Assembly: GCF_030929615.1 (NCBI RefSeq)
Contig: NZ_JAVFVU010000036.1
Location: 20,592 to 84,591 of the forward strand
Source: Dyadobacter sp. LHD-138
Lineage (GTDB): Bacteria; Bacteroidota; Bacteroidia; Cytophagales; Spirosomataceae
Length of the DNA: 64,000 bases
Direction of reading: 5' to 3'
The translations under genes were made by a program, and so were the position numbers. The first letter of the stretch is position 1, and the number at the start of each line of letters is the position of its first letter. Positions 26,721-35,999 of the stretch are shown here, one piece after another. A model generated the notes under the pieces. It saw nothing but the letters and a program-made list of their open reading frames with translations. It made no database searches and was not told where the DNA came from.

Positions 26721-27629
26721 ATGCTTCTTAAAAAAAATATTCCCATTAAATACATATTTGGGAAAATAAAATATGAAGTGCTGCTGGTGACTGTGTATGG
26801 ACTGGCCATTGAAATTGTCTATAAAAACTTTGAGATCACCAATATTTCCATCAACATGACGGTGCCGACCGTTTTGGGAACGATCATATCGCTGTTGCTT
26901 GCTTTCCGGTCCAACCAGGCATACGACCGGTGGTGGGAAGCCCGAATTATCTGGGGATCTATTGTGAATGATTCACGTACGCTGGCCCGTCAGGTGCTTT
27001 CGCTGATGGATGATCCGTATCAGCCGGAAAATATCAAGGCCTTCAAACACAGGATTATCAACCGGCAAATTGCCTGGTGTTATGCGCTCGGCAACGGCCT
27101 TCGTAAGGAAGATCCGATGCCTTCGGTGGAAAAATTTGTGTCGGACGATGAGTGTGAATACGTCGGAGACTACGACAACAAGCATCTGGGACTCGTACAA
27201 TTACACGCCAGGGATCTTAACAACGCACTGAAACAAGGGTGGGTCAATTCATATCAGCAAATAGAAATTGATAATACGCTGACGCGCTTGACAGATGCCA
27301 TGGGGAAATGTGAGCGGATTAAAAACACAGTTTTTCCGGCTACGTATAGCTTGTACATTCATTTGGCGCTCCACTTTTTCATCGTCTTGTTACCATTTGG
27401 GATGGTAGATCTTTTTGGATTTTTGATGGTGCCTGTGTTGGTGGTAATTACAGCATGTTTTTTCCTTATTGAGAAAATGGCAATTCATTTGCAGGATCCT
27501 TTTGAAAATAAACCGACCGATACGCCGGTACTTTCAATCTCCCGCAACATCGAACGCGACCTGAAACAGATGATGAACGAAAAATACGTTCCAAAAGCAT
27601 TCGAACCGGCTGCATTTTATATTTTGTAA
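26721..27629 (+). CDS. Bestrophin-family anion channel
   Basis: A 302-residue membrane protein with the family motif LLAFRSNQAYDRWWEARIIWG (within residues about 60-80), LARQVLSL after it, and two later hydrophobic segments (LALHFFIVLLPFGMVDLFGF and VPVLVVITACFFLIEKM). Bacterial bestrophins are pentameric channels in the inner membrane. It follows the UspA-like gene and the two-component system, so osmotic or envelope-stress control is a reasonable inference. Confidence 0.9.
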   Translation: MLLKKNIPIKYIFGKIKYEVLLVTVYGLAIEIVYKNFEITNISINMTVPTVLGTIISLLLAFRSNQAYDRWWEARIIWGSIVNDSRTLARQVLSLMDDPYQPENIKAFKHRIINRQIAWCYALGNGLRKEDPMPSVEKFVSDDECEYVGDYDNKHLGLVQLHARDLNNALKQGWVNSYQQIEIDNTLTRLTDAMGKCERIKNTVFPATYSLYIHLALHFFIVLLPFGMVDLFGFLMVPVLVVITACFFLIEKMAIHLQDPFENKPTDTPVLSISRNIERDLKQMMNEKYVPKAFEPAAFYIL

Positions 27630-27650
27630 GTACAGTAGTAAGTGTTAATA

Positions 27651-27682
27651 AAAAAGTGAGCCGGATAGGCCCACTTTTTTTG
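27651..27682 (+). terminator. Rho-independent terminator after the bestrophin gene
   Basis: aaaaagtgagcc and ggcccacttttttt pair with one unpaired base, ending in a T-run. Confidence 0.82.
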
Positions 27683-27683
27683 T

Positions 27684-27961
27684 GATAAACAGGCGGCTCC
27701 TACGGAGCCAAAATCGGGTTGTGACCTAGATTTCTATAAACAGGTTGCTCCAATGGAGCGACGATGCGAAACATCTGATTCTTTAAACTGACCAGTACAA
27801 TGTCGCGTAGGTTGCCTGGTAAATCATTATGCAATGACAAATCGTGGTGTTACAAACATTTAATTGATCTAAATGAATCGACTTATTCCAGCTCCTTTGG
27901 AGCACCCTGTTTATAGATAACAATGCGCAGGAACCCAGCGGGAAAACTCCTTTAGGAGTTT
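27684..27961. repeat. REP/MITE-like palindrome cluster (gene-free stretch 27630-28001)
   Basis: Arms 27733-27759 and 27891-27917 are inverse complements at 25 of 27 positions: outer tctataaacagg plus inner palindrome GCTCC-nnn-GGAGC. A third unit in direct orientation lies at 27684-27709 (gataaacagg then GGCTCC-TAC-GGAGCC), and AAACTCC-TTTA-GGAGTTT is at 27944-27961. The spacer in three of the four is 3 nt. A reverse-strand open frame over 27783-28001 is an artefact of this repeat. Confidence 0.75.
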
Positions 27962-28001
27962 CCTTAGATTTTAATAAAAGGTGATCCAGATCCAGCGACA
28001 T

Positions 28002-30101
28002 CTATAAGATCACAAATTTTCGTGTGATCGTTTTGTTGTCGATGACTACTTTAAGAAAATACGCTCCTTTGGAAACAGTCTGGGGCAGGAAAGGCGCGAG
28101 ATCTTTCGTGAGTTTCATTGTTCTGTTTAACAGTACTTTACCGGAAATGTCTACAACGGTGATCTCGGCAACGGCGAAATCTTGCCCCACAAGTTTAACC
28201 TGAATGTCGTCTGGCGAAGACGGGTTAGGGACGATGTGAACATCAAGCGCTGAAACCGGGTCGTTCCCAAGAATGATTTCATTTAATTTGACTTTAATTA
28301 CTTTTGAATATTCCGACTTTCCGGCCAGGTCTGTCATTTTCAGGCGATAGGACAGGGTGTCAGGTGATAGAATTGTTTTACCAGTCTGATCAATAAACTC
28401 ATAGAATTTTTTCTCTTTGGAATTTTGACTGCTGTTTACCCGGCCCAGGTCGGTAAAATCCTTGCCATTTACCGATCTTTCTACCTGAAAATGAGAAAAG
28501 TTATTTTCCAATTCTGTTACCCAGTTGAGTTTCACGATGTTTTGCGCATCGGCAGCTCCATCAAAGGAAAATAATTTCACAGTAACTGGAATGGTTACTT
28601 TTACATGAAAAACATCATTCAGGCAATTCTGAGCGTCCTTCACGCTGTAATCTGTATCAGCCGTGGGTGATACCGTTACAATTTTGGAAGTTGCTCCGGT
28701 GTTCCATACATACTGGCCATTAAAAGAAGCTTCCAGATTCACGCTTTTTCCTTGTTCGATGCTCAGGTTTTTATTCTGATTCACATCTTTTACGATCGTA
28801 AACTTGTCTCGGATCAATCCATCCCGACCAATCCATTTTACATCCAGCCGATTCCCTTCAACCTCCAGCATCAGCGAACCGCCCTGTTCTGCATTGGAAT
28901 AGTACATGGCCTTATGTGGAAATCCGGCACTCGGATTTCCCAGTTGCCCGGCAGAACCCGCCACAACATATACCGTTCCTTTGTTGGATGTCGAGTTTTT
29001 GATATAAGTACAGGAATTATCTGTTCCGTCATATTTCCCGGATGACTGGCTGACATTATGAACCGCACCGTTAAAAGCACCGGAATAATCATAAAATCCT
29101 TGCATTAACCTGGTTCGTTCATAGACGTGACTATGCCCGCAAAGGATCAGGTCTACGCCGTTGCGTTCGAGAATACGGATAAAATTTTCGCGGATCTTAA
29201 TCATATCAGTTTCTGTTTCTCCGTTTCTTGAACCCAGTGAAAAAGGCGGATGATGCCAGTACGCGACGACCCAACCCTTATTTTTATGGGCTGCCAAATC
29301 TGCTTTTATCCATTGCACCTGTTTCCCGAGCGTATCATAAAGCCGGGTGGACTGATCTTCTTTTCCGTAGGAATCAAGGGAAAGGAAATGCACATTGCCG
29401 TAGTCATAGGAGTAATACGCTTCATTTTCGGAAGCGACTCCGCCTGATTCTCCTTTAATCGGCATCGTGAAAATATCATAATACGGCATCTTGTGGCTAA
29501 GCTGCAAATTAGGATTGTCATTTCCGTAATCGTGGTTACCCGGGGTGGGGAACAGTGGATATTTTTTTAGGAAATTGTCTTTGTAATGATTGAAAAAATT
29601 CGACTGGTATTCGGGATCCGTTCCATGCGAATAAGCATTGTCTCCCAAAAGAAGCAGGGCGTTCATGTAATTGTTTCCAAGATAAGCGGTGAGCTGGTCC
29701 CGCACATTTCCCTGAAAAGCCGAGTTTGTACCGCAATCGCCCAAAACACCAAAACGGTATTTTCCTATTTCTCCGCTCACCGGCGTTGTCTCGAAATAGT
29801 TATTGTCATCGCCCTGATAAACAACCGTTGCTGATCCGATGGAATAGAAATATTTTGTCTTGGGAGATAAGCCCGTCAGCTTAATTTCATGCTCGGTGAC
29901 CATAGCATTATCTTCCACTTTTTGGTTGAGGGCATTTGCGGCACTACCGTACTGGACCCGCGACGTAGCGGCGGCATCCGTCCGCCAGCGAATCACCATG
30001 CTGTTGGAGGTAGCTGCCTGTAGGTAGGGGCCCCGGATGAGCTGGGCATAACCGGGAATTACGAAAGAGAGAAGAAGAATTAGGAGTATATTTTTTTTCA
30101 T
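28002..30101 (-). CDS. Secreted purple-acid-phosphatase-like metallophosphoesterase with T9SS sorting domain
   Basis: A 699-residue protein read from ATG 30101 (the longer frame needs TTG), with signal peptide ending VIPGYAQ. A fibronectin-III-like domain (RGPYLQAATSNSMVIRWRTD) precedes a calcineurin-type phosphoesterase with LGDCG, GDNAYSHGT, GNHDYGNDN, YWHHPPFS and GHSHVYER, the set of metal ligands expected of purple acid phosphatases. After further beta domains comes a C-terminal sorting domain (about the last 80 residues, VHIVPNPSSPDDIQV to ITRKFVIL), directing secretion by the type IX system to the surface or outside. It probably releases phosphate from organic phosphates. A peroxidase fusion gene lies 58 nt upstream in the same direction. 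Confidence 0.92.
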   Translation of the reverse strand: MKKNILLILLLSFVIPGYAQLIRGPYLQAATSNSMVIRWRTDAAATSRVQYGSAANALNQKVEDNAMVTEHEIKLTGLSPKTKYFYSIGSATVVYQGDDNNYFETTPVSGEIGKYRFGVLGDCGTNSAFQGNVRDQLTAYLGNNYMNALLLLGDNAYSHGTDPEYQSNFFNHYKDNFLKKYPLFPTPGNHDYGNDNPNLQLSHKMPYYDIFTMPIKGESGGVASENEAYYSYDYGNVHFLSLDSYGKEDQSTRLYDTLGKQVQWIKADLAAHKNKGWVVAYWHHPPFSLGSRNGETETDMIKIRENFIRILERNGVDLILCGHSHVYERTRLMQGFYDYSGAFNGAVHNVSQSSGKYDGTDNSCTYIKNSTSNKGTVYVVAGSAGQLGNPSAGFPHKAMYYSNAEQGGSLMLEVEGNRLDVKWIGRDGLIRDKFTIVKDVNQNKNLSIEQGKSVNLEASFNGQYVWNTGATSKIVTVSPTADTDYSVKDAQNCLNDVFHVKVTIPVTVKLFSFDGAADAQNIVKLNWVTELENNFSHFQVERSVNGKDFTDLGRVNSSQNSKEKKFYEFIDQTGKTILSPDTLSYRLKMTDLAGKSEYSKVIKVKLNEIILGNDPVSALDVHIVPNPSSPDDIQVKLVGQDFAVAEITVVDISGKVLLNRTMKLTKDLAPFLPQTVSKGAYFLKVVIDNKTITRKFVIL

Positions 30102-30159
30102 ATCGTTCAAATGTTAGAGGAACAGTGCCTTCGTACGGCCAGTTAAAATTCCGAATAAT

Positions 30160-31989
30160 TTACATATTTTTCATATCATCTGTCAGTGCATTTAAAAATT
30201 CAATGATATCTTTTTTTTCACTTTCTGTAAGATTGAGCTTCCCGGATGACAAGGTCTGGCTGGGCATTGCCAATCCTAAGCCTGCACCGCCGCCCTGATT
30301 ATAAAATTCGACTAGCGTTTCTAATGACCGGAAGGCACCGTTGTGCATATACGGGCCCGTTTTTGCAGCATTCCGAACGGTTGGCGTTTTAAAAGCACCC
30401 TGGTAAAATTTAATAGGACGTGAAGAAAAACGGCCTTCATCCGGATCAACCGACGCTTTTTCCAGGTTATCGGTCTTTGTTGTTCCCAACACTTCAAATT
30501 CGGTGAGTGTATAAAACGGAGGGATAAGTCCGTTAAAAAGCGGTGCAAAATGGCAGGTTCCACATTGTGCTTTGCCCATAAAAAGATTAAAACCGGATTT
30601 TTGATTTTCTGTCAATGCCTGTTTGTTTCCTTGTACGTACTGGTCAAAGGGTGCATTGTAGGGATTCAAAGTCCGGATGTATGCAGCAATTGCCTTGAAG
30701 ACTTCCTGATCCACAACAGGCTCATGACGTTTTTTAGAAAAAGCCTTTTGAAAAGCCTTTCGATATGTTTTGTCGTTATTTAATTTTGATAAAATAATAT
30801 TTAATTTTCCGTTCATTTCCAGCGGGTCGGTGATCACCGTTTGAATCTGTTCTTCCAGACTTTTAACCCGGCCATCCCAAAACTGGCTGTGCTGAAAACT
30901 ACTGTACAGGAGTGTGGGAGCATTTCTTTTAACCGTCGTTATCTGATCAAACCCAATGCTTTTTGGTAAACCATCCGTAAAATAATTTGCAGGATTATGG
31001 CAGGACACACAGCTTTTAGCACCATTGCCGGAAAGCATGGTTTCTGAAAAAAGTTTTTCCCCCAGGGCAATTTCTTTGTTGGATGACTTTCTGTTATTTC
31101 CTGAAAATGCGTGACTTTGGAAGGCGTTACTGGCGAACATATTATCTGCACCATAATTCAAAACACCGTATTTGTTCGAATCCCAATCATTATTCCTGAT
31201 CATTATTCCTAAATATTTTTGCAGCGGCAATGCGCAGGTTGTAAGAAATAATAACCGATCGAAGGAATCAAAATCAGGATTTTCGTGGAGATATTTCGAC
31301 GTCTTGTCAAGATAAAAACGCAAACTATCCGTGTTGGATTTACTTTTGCTGAGATAAGGTATTGCCACTTTTCGGATGGTCTCCATAGCAATCGCCGACT
31401 CGGGAATACCTGATTTCAACAACGGTGCATCAAATCCGGTGATGCCCAGCGCAATAATGCGGATCAGTTCCATACGGACACTTTCCAGGATTTGTTTGTC
31501 AGTACCCTGGAACTGATACAAAAGGGAATTCAGATCCCCCGAAGCCGTTTGTAACAACCTGCTTTGTTCTGCAAAAGTACTTTTGTGCGATTCGGGCAGA
31601 CTATCAAAAAGCATGGTTTCAAGGTATTGCAATCCGGCGAGTTCCTGATATTCCAGAAAAGGTTCTTCAATTTCGTTTTTGGGCGCACGGTTATAAACCC
31701 TGGAAGAAGTATAGAAAAAATATTCCAGTAAATATTCGATCTTTTTATAAGCCAGTCGGCTTTCAACCAAAGTTTCCTTCGCTTGCTGAACGGTTTCGGG
31801 TTTGGAAGAATCCAGATTTTCCAATGCTTTCGCAAGCCCGGAAATCGATGTGGCGAAAACTTTGGAATCATTTCGGAATTGTTCGACGCAATGCGCTACC
31901 CCGATGCTGTTTTGATCAGGGGAAGTTGCCGCCATGAACATGCATAGCAAAGCGCTGAATAGTAGAAATAATTTGAAGGTTCCAGCCAT
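30160..31989 (-). CDS. Imelysin-like domain fused to di-heme cytochrome c peroxidase
   Basis: A 609-residue exported protein. Residues about 30-290 are all-helical and resemble imelysin/EfeO-type domains, but the GxHxxE metal motif reads G119-LQYL-E124, with Gln for His. Residues about 300-605 are a CcpA/MauG-type peroxidase with haem motifs CVSCH (327-331) and CGTCH (476-480) and VRNAAKTGPYMHNGAF. The family reduces peroxide or oxidises partner proteins in the periplasm. The helical part may bind a partner or metal. The downstream neighbour is the T9SS phosphatase. Confidence 0.85.
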   Translation of the reverse strand: MAGTFKLFLLFSALLCMFMAATSPDQNSIGVAHCVEQFRNDSKVFATSISGLAKALENLDSSKPETVQQAKETLVESRLAYKKIEYLLEYFFYTSSRVYNRAPKNEIEEPFLEYQELAGLQYLETMLFDSLPESHKSTFAEQSRLLQTASGDLNSLLYQFQGTDKQILESVRMELIRIIALGITGFDAPLLKSGIPESAIAMETIRKVAIPYLSKSKSNTDSLRFYLDKTSKYLHENPDFDSFDRLLFLTTCALPLQKYLGIMIRNNDWDSNKYGVLNYGADNMFASNAFQSHAFSGNNRKSSNKEIALGEKLFSETMLSGNGAKSCVSCHNPANYFTDGLPKSIGFDQITTVKRNAPTLLYSSFQHSQFWDGRVKSLEEQIQTVITDPLEMNGKLNIILSKLNNDKTYRKAFQKAFSKKRHEPVVDQEVFKAIAAYIRTLNPYNAPFDQYVQGNKQALTENQKSGFNLFMGKAQCGTCHFAPLFNGLIPPFYTLTEFEVLGTTKTDNLEKASVDPDEGRFSSRPIKFYQGAFKTPTVRNAAKTGPYMHNGAFRSLETLVEFYNQGGGAGLGLAMPSQTLSSGKLNLTESEKKDIIEFLNALTDDMKNM

Positions 31990-32200
31990 ATATTCGTCTT
32001 TCCTGAAATGAAACCCAGGAAACTGATGGACAAAGTTAAGAGGTATTGAGAAGTAAAACCGGTAAATTTATTGACTGGTATTGAAAAATGGCATTCGCAT
32101 TGAATATTTTCAGTATCTGCTTATTTTTATACTGGTTATTTAATTGTTCATAAATTATAATTGTCGCAATCACCCCCTTATTCTGTCTTGTAAAGCCTCG

Positions 32201-32229
32201 TTTCAAACTGTTTAATTGTAATACTTTTG
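32201..32229 (+). promoter_or_regulatory. Candidate promoter for the MFS gene
   Basis: TACTTTTG at 32222-32229 fits TAnnTTTG; TTTC at 32201-32204, 17 nt upstream, is a three-of-four match to the -33 TTTG. The MFS start codon follows 28 nt later. Confidence 0.4.
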
Positions 32230-32257
32230 AATTGTTATTTTCCTTACCGGCAGACCC

Positions 32258-33580
32258 ATGAAAACCTTTTACGCCATATTAGCCAATTCCCTTGCCGCTG
32301 CACTGACAAACACTTTTGTCTGGTTTGCAGTGACATTTTGGGTGTATCTGGAAACCAGATCCGTAGTGGCAACGTCCGTTATGGCCGGGGTTTATTTTGG
32401 AACCGTGGCCATATCCGGATTTTTTCTGGGTTCGATTGTGGACAGATATAAGAAAAAAACTTCCATGATGCTGTCGGGAGTCCTTACGCTGGCCTTATAC
32501 ATTGTTGCCCTGATTATTTACTTCGTAACACCTGCCGAGGTTTTTAAAAATGCTTCCAGCGTCAACCTTTGGCTGTTTATCATCCTTTGCCTCTTCGGAG
32601 CCATTACGGGAAATATCCGGACCATCGCGCTTTCAACGGTTGTGACCATATTGATTCCCGAAGAGAACAGAGACAAGGCAAATGGATTGGTCGGCACGGC
32701 CAACGGCGTTTCGTTTCTGGTGGCTTCTATTTTTAGCGGGCTCGTGATCGGTTTTCTGGGGATGATGTGGATGCTCGTGATGGCCGTGGGATTAACTGTA
32801 CTCGTGCTCCTGCACCTGACGACGATAACCATTGAAGAGAAGGAGATCGTACATGTTCAGTCGCATTTGGAAAGTATCGATATCCGGGGGACTATTGAAG
32901 CTGTGCGTGTTGTCCCCGGGCTTTTCGGGCTGATATTTTTCAACACTTTCAATAATTTTCTGGGCGGTGTATTTATGTCGCTCATGGATGCCTACGGTTT
33001 GTCCATGGTTTCCGTGCAGGTTTGGGGAATTCTCTGGGGATTTTTGAGCCTTGGATTTATCGTGGGCGGGTTAATTGTGGCCAAAAGGGGATTGGGGAAA
33101 CAACCGCTCCGGACACTTTTTATTTCCAATATCGTTATGTGGACGATCTGTATTTTCTTTACTATTCAGGCTTCGATTGTCCTTTTAGCCGTTGGTTTGT
33201 TCGTTTACCTGTGTCTGATCCCGGTCGTGGAAGCTACCGAACAAACGATACTTCAAAAAGTAATCCCGCTGGAAAGACAGGGGCGGGTATTTGGTTTTGC
33301 ACAAAGTGTGGAGCAGGCGGCTTCACCAGTAACCGCTTTCATGATTGGCCCCATCGCCAAGTTTATTTTTATTCCTTTTATGACCACCGGGGCGGGAGTC
33401 AGTCTGATCGGCGGCTGGTTTGGTACGGGAACTGACAGGGGGCTCGCCCTTTTGTTTTCTGTAACAGGGGTCGTGGGACTGATTATCACACTGATGGCCA
33501 TGCGGACGGATGCCTATAAAAAGCTTTCAAAAAATTATCAAAAACATCAGCCGGATTTCAACCAGACACAGGTTGTTTGA
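32258..33580 (+). CDS. Major facilitator superfamily transporter
   Basis: A 440-residue inner-membrane protein with about twelve hydrophobic helices, for example NSLAAALTNTFVWFAVTFWV, VYFGTVAISGFFLGSIVDRY and MWMLVMAVGLTVLVLL. DRYKKKTSMM after the second helix fits the MFS loop 2-3 signature (D-R-x-x-K/R). Charged loops alternate with the helices. It is probably a proton-driven efflux or uptake carrier; the substrate is not readable from sequence. It is divergent from the imelysin-peroxidase gene and has its own promoter candidate. Confidence 0.9.
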   Translation: MKTFYAILANSLAAALTNTFVWFAVTFWVYLETRSVVATSVMAGVYFGTVAISGFFLGSIVDRYKKKTSMMLSGVLTLALYIVALIIYFVTPAEVFKNASSVNLWLFIILCLFGAITGNIRTIALSTVVTILIPEENRDKANGLVGTANGVSFLVASIFSGLVIGFLGMMWMLVMAVGLTVLVLLHLTTITIEEKEIVHVQSHLESIDIRGTIEAVRVVPGLFGLIFFNTFNNFLGGVFMSLMDAYGLSMVSVQVWGILWGFLSLGFIVGGLIVAKRGLGKQPLRTLFISNIVMWTICIFFTIQASIVLLAVGLFVYLCLIPVVEATEQTILQKVIPLERQGRVFGFAQSVEQAASPVTAFMIGPIAKFIFIPFMTTGAGVSLIGGWFGTGTDRGLALLFSVTGVVGLIITLMAMRTDAYKKLSKNYQKHQPDFNQTQVV

Positions 33581-33755
33581 GATTTAAGCTTATGAAAGTA
33601 AGTAGCTGTTGGTGATTAGTTCAGTAACCGGATGATTGATAGCTTATTATAAAAATCAATAATATAAACTAATTTTTCACTACTACTTATTTGAAATAGT
33701 ATAGCCGTTTTTTTTGTTTTAATTGTTTATTAGTCAATGCTTAAACCAGACCATT

Positions 33756-34142
33756 ATGTTTAGGGAAACAAAAGCATTCAGCGGTTTTTCAGTGAATGAT
33801 CTGGCAAAGGCCAGGCGGTTTTACGGAGAAACGCTTCAAATAGAAATTACAGAACTAGCTGAAATGAACGTATTGCAGCTGCACGTCGCGGGAAGTAATG
33901 CGCTGGTTATCTATGAAAAAGCCGATCATAGGCCGGCATCGTTCACCATCCTTAATTTTCCGGTTTCCGATGTCAAAATAGCTGTGGAAAAATTGAAAGC
34001 GCTGGGTGTAACGTTTGAAAGCTATGACTGGCCCGGATTTAAGACGGACGCGGATCATATATTTCGTGGGGGCGGTCCGCTTATTGCCTGGTTTACAGAT
34101 CCGGCCGGGAATATCCTGTCGGTAATTCAGGAGGAGGAATAA
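33756..34142 (+). CDS. VOC/glyoxalase-fold protein
   Basis: A 128-residue protein read from ATG 33756; an upstream TTG would add 11 unlikely residues. The VOC pattern is clear: FSGFSVNDLAKARRFYGETL at the start and WFTDPAGNILSVIQ at the end, with the paired beta-alpha-beta-beta-beta units between. Members bind a metal and act on vicinal-oxygen substrates or confer antibiotic resistance. The first in a series of small single-domain genes; spacing of 58 nt to the next gene. Confidence 0.85.
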   Translation: MFRETKAFSGFSVNDLAKARRFYGETLQIEITELAEMNVLQLHVAGSNALVIYEKADHRPASFTILNFPVSDVKIAVEKLKALGVTFESYDWPGFKTDADHIFRGGGPLIAWFTDPAGNILSVIQEEE

Positions 34143-34200
34143 CTTCAAAGTTCCTCAGCCAGTTCGTATGGCTTATTTTAACTTTTACCAATAAACTGAA

Positions 34201-34701
34201 ATGAATATGGAAACTGTGAAAAGCGACAGATTGTACGGTATTCTTACCCTGTATGATATGCAGACTACATTTTTTAAAAACGTTATTGACGGTATTTCAA
34301 ATGACGATATTCACAACCGGCTCGACACCAAAGCCAACCACATAGCCTGGCTTGCCGGTAGTGCTGTTCATGCGCGGTTTGACCTGGCCGGGGAACTGGG
34401 TGCGCCGGACAAACATACCGCATTTGATTTTTTTCGCGATAATAGGGGGATTCAGGAAGGTATTATTTACCCTGATCTGGAAGTTTACAAAGGTGACTGG
34501 GAACATATCACACCGGTTTTAAGAAAACTGCTCGTGCATGTAACCGACGAAGCTTTGGATAAGCGGATCGACATGATGCCGGGGCAGACCATTTCTATTT
34601 ATGAACTGCTGGCTTTTGTGATGTATCGTGAGGCTAATCTTATCGGTCAGATTGCTTTGTGGAGGAGATTGCTGAACTATCCGGCAATGAAGTATATGTA
34701 G
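34201..34701 (+). CDS. DinB-like four-helix protein
   Basis: A 166-residue protein of the DinB/YfiT-like four-helix-bundle superfamily: LYDMQTTFFKNVIDGISNDD, NHIAWLAGSAVHARFDLAGE and a last helix FVMYREANLIGQIALWRRLL. Usual metal-binding histidines are only partly kept (His in NHIAW; the last helix lacks the standard H). Members include thiol-transferases and many unassigned proteins. It lies 45 nt before a second DinB-like gene. Confidence 0.72.
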   Translation: MNMETVKSDRLYGILTLYDMQTTFFKNVIDGISNDDIHNRLDTKANHIAWLAGSAVHARFDLAGELGAPDKHTAFDFFRDNRGIQEGIIYPDLEVYKGDWEHITPVLRKLLVHVTDEALDKRIDMMPGQTISIYELLAFVMYREANLIGQIALWRRLLNYPAMKYM

Positions 34702-34746
34702 TGGCTGATAAGGTACAGACAATAAACCAATTACAAACTTAATTCG

Positions 34747-35256
34747 ATGCATACGGAAACACTTGATGAAATAAACGAAACGCTGGCGGAGTTCAAAAAT
34801 TTGACTTCTACTTTCACGGAGGAGCAATTAAATAAGGTACCGTTTGAGGGTAGCTGGACGGCCGGGCAAGTGAGCCAGCATATGGTGATGGCAAATAGCG
34901 GGTTCGCTCAGATGCTGAATGGTCCGACACGTGAAACGGATCGAAATCCCGATGAAATGGTTGTGAAAATCAAATCTGACTTTCTGAATTTTGATATAAA
35001 AATGCAATCTCCCGATTTTGTCAGACCGGAATTAATAAGTTATAAAAAGAGAGATTTGCTGGTATCTTTGGAAGGCGTTCGCACGGAAATAGGAGCGGCT
35101 GTTTCAAAACTGGATCTGACCAAAACCTGTACTTCTTTTGAGCTTCCTGTTTATGGATTTCTCACCAGGCTTGAAGCTGTTTATTTCGTGATTTATCACA
35201 CACGGCGGCATATTCGCCAAATGAAAAATATCCGCAGTGAGGTGATGGGTAAATAG
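34747..35256 (+). CDS. DinB-family protein (DinB_2 type)
   Basis: A 169-residue protein with the DinB_2 pattern: EINETLAEFKNLTSTFTEEQ, SWTAGQVSQHMVMAN (first His ligand) and a final helix VIYHTRRHIRQMKNI with H-x3-H, giving the standard three-histidine metal site. Members are metal-dependent transferases linked to thiol chemistry and stress. Follows the divergent DinB-like gene and precedes the RibD-C-like gene by 23 nt. Confidence 0.85.
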   Translation: MHTETLDEINETLAEFKNLTSTFTEEQLNKVPFEGSWTAGQVSQHMVMANSGFAQMLNGPTRETDRNPDEMVVKIKSDFLNFDIKMQSPDFVRPELISYKKRDLLVSLEGVRTEIGAAVSKLDLTKTCTSFELPVYGFLTRLEAVYFVIYHTRRHIRQMKNIRSEVMGK

Positions 35257-35279
35257 AAAATTTCAAATCATCTGATCCG

Positions 35280-35852
35280 ATGAAAAAGGTAATTTTGGAT
35301 CTGTCTATGTCTTTGGATGGGTATATAGCAGGCTCGGATGTCACTCCGCGGCAGCCGATGGGTGTTGGCGGAGAACGGTTGCATGAATGGATATTTAAAG
35401 GAAAAACACACATTGACGGCAAAATACTTGAAGAGGTTGTCTCATCTTCCGGTGCGGTTATTGTTGGCGGCAGAACTTACGCGATCGCGATTGATGATGC
35501 CTGGGGAGGCGCTTCGCCTTTTTCAATGCCAGCGTTTGTGGTAACGAACCAAAATCCTGAAAAAGCGATCAGTGGATTTACCTACGTGCCCGAAGGGGTA
35601 ACAGCAGCGCTGGATAAGGCAAAAGAAGTGGCCGGAGAAAAAAATATCTGGTTAATGGGGGGAGCGAGTATCGCGCAAAGTTTTATAAAAGCCGGTTTGG
35701 TTGATGAAATTCACATCCATATTATTCCCGTATTACTTTGCTGTGGCACGTTGTTATTTGAACAAATCGGGATGAAGCCTATTGAGCTGGAGCGCGTTAA
35801 AATGGAAGAGTCATCCGGAGCTACGCATATTTGGTTTCGTGTGGTTAGATAA
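35280..35852 (+). CDS. Dihydrofolate-reductase-like / RibD C-terminal domain protein
   Basis: A 190-residue protein with the RibD_C/DHFR-like fold: start MKKVILDLSMSLDGYIAGSD, GGRTYAIAIDDAW, FVVTNQNPEKA and the NADPH-loop WLMGGASIAQSFIKAGLVDE, then IHIIPVLLCCGTLLFEQIG. Such free-standing proteins are often annotated as dihydrofolate reductases but true activity is rarely shown. It is the last of a compact run of small genes. Confidence 0.87.
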   Translation: MKKVILDLSMSLDGYIAGSDVTPRQPMGVGGERLHEWIFKGKTHIDGKILEEVVSSSGAVIVGGRTYAIAIDDAWGGASPFSMPAFVVTNQNPEKAISGFTYVPEGVTAALDKAKEVAGEKNIWLMGGASIAQSFIKAGLVDEIHIHIIPVLLCCGTLLFEQIGMKPIELERVKMEESSGATHIWFRVVR

Positions 35853-35999
35853 ATCGGCGTCCGTAAACATTGGTACTTTCATGGATAAGATCCTGCTCGA
35901 TTCAAAGTTTGTTTTGGATTTATTAAATGTGCATCAGTATAATATCGGTTTCAGGTTATTTAGTGAAATGAACAATGCTTATACAACTTGCCGATCGAA

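Noticed and set aside
27783..28001. Reverse-strand open frame of 72 codons
   Set aside because: It lies entirely in the palindrome cluster and its codons simply follow the repeat; no domain or start signal.
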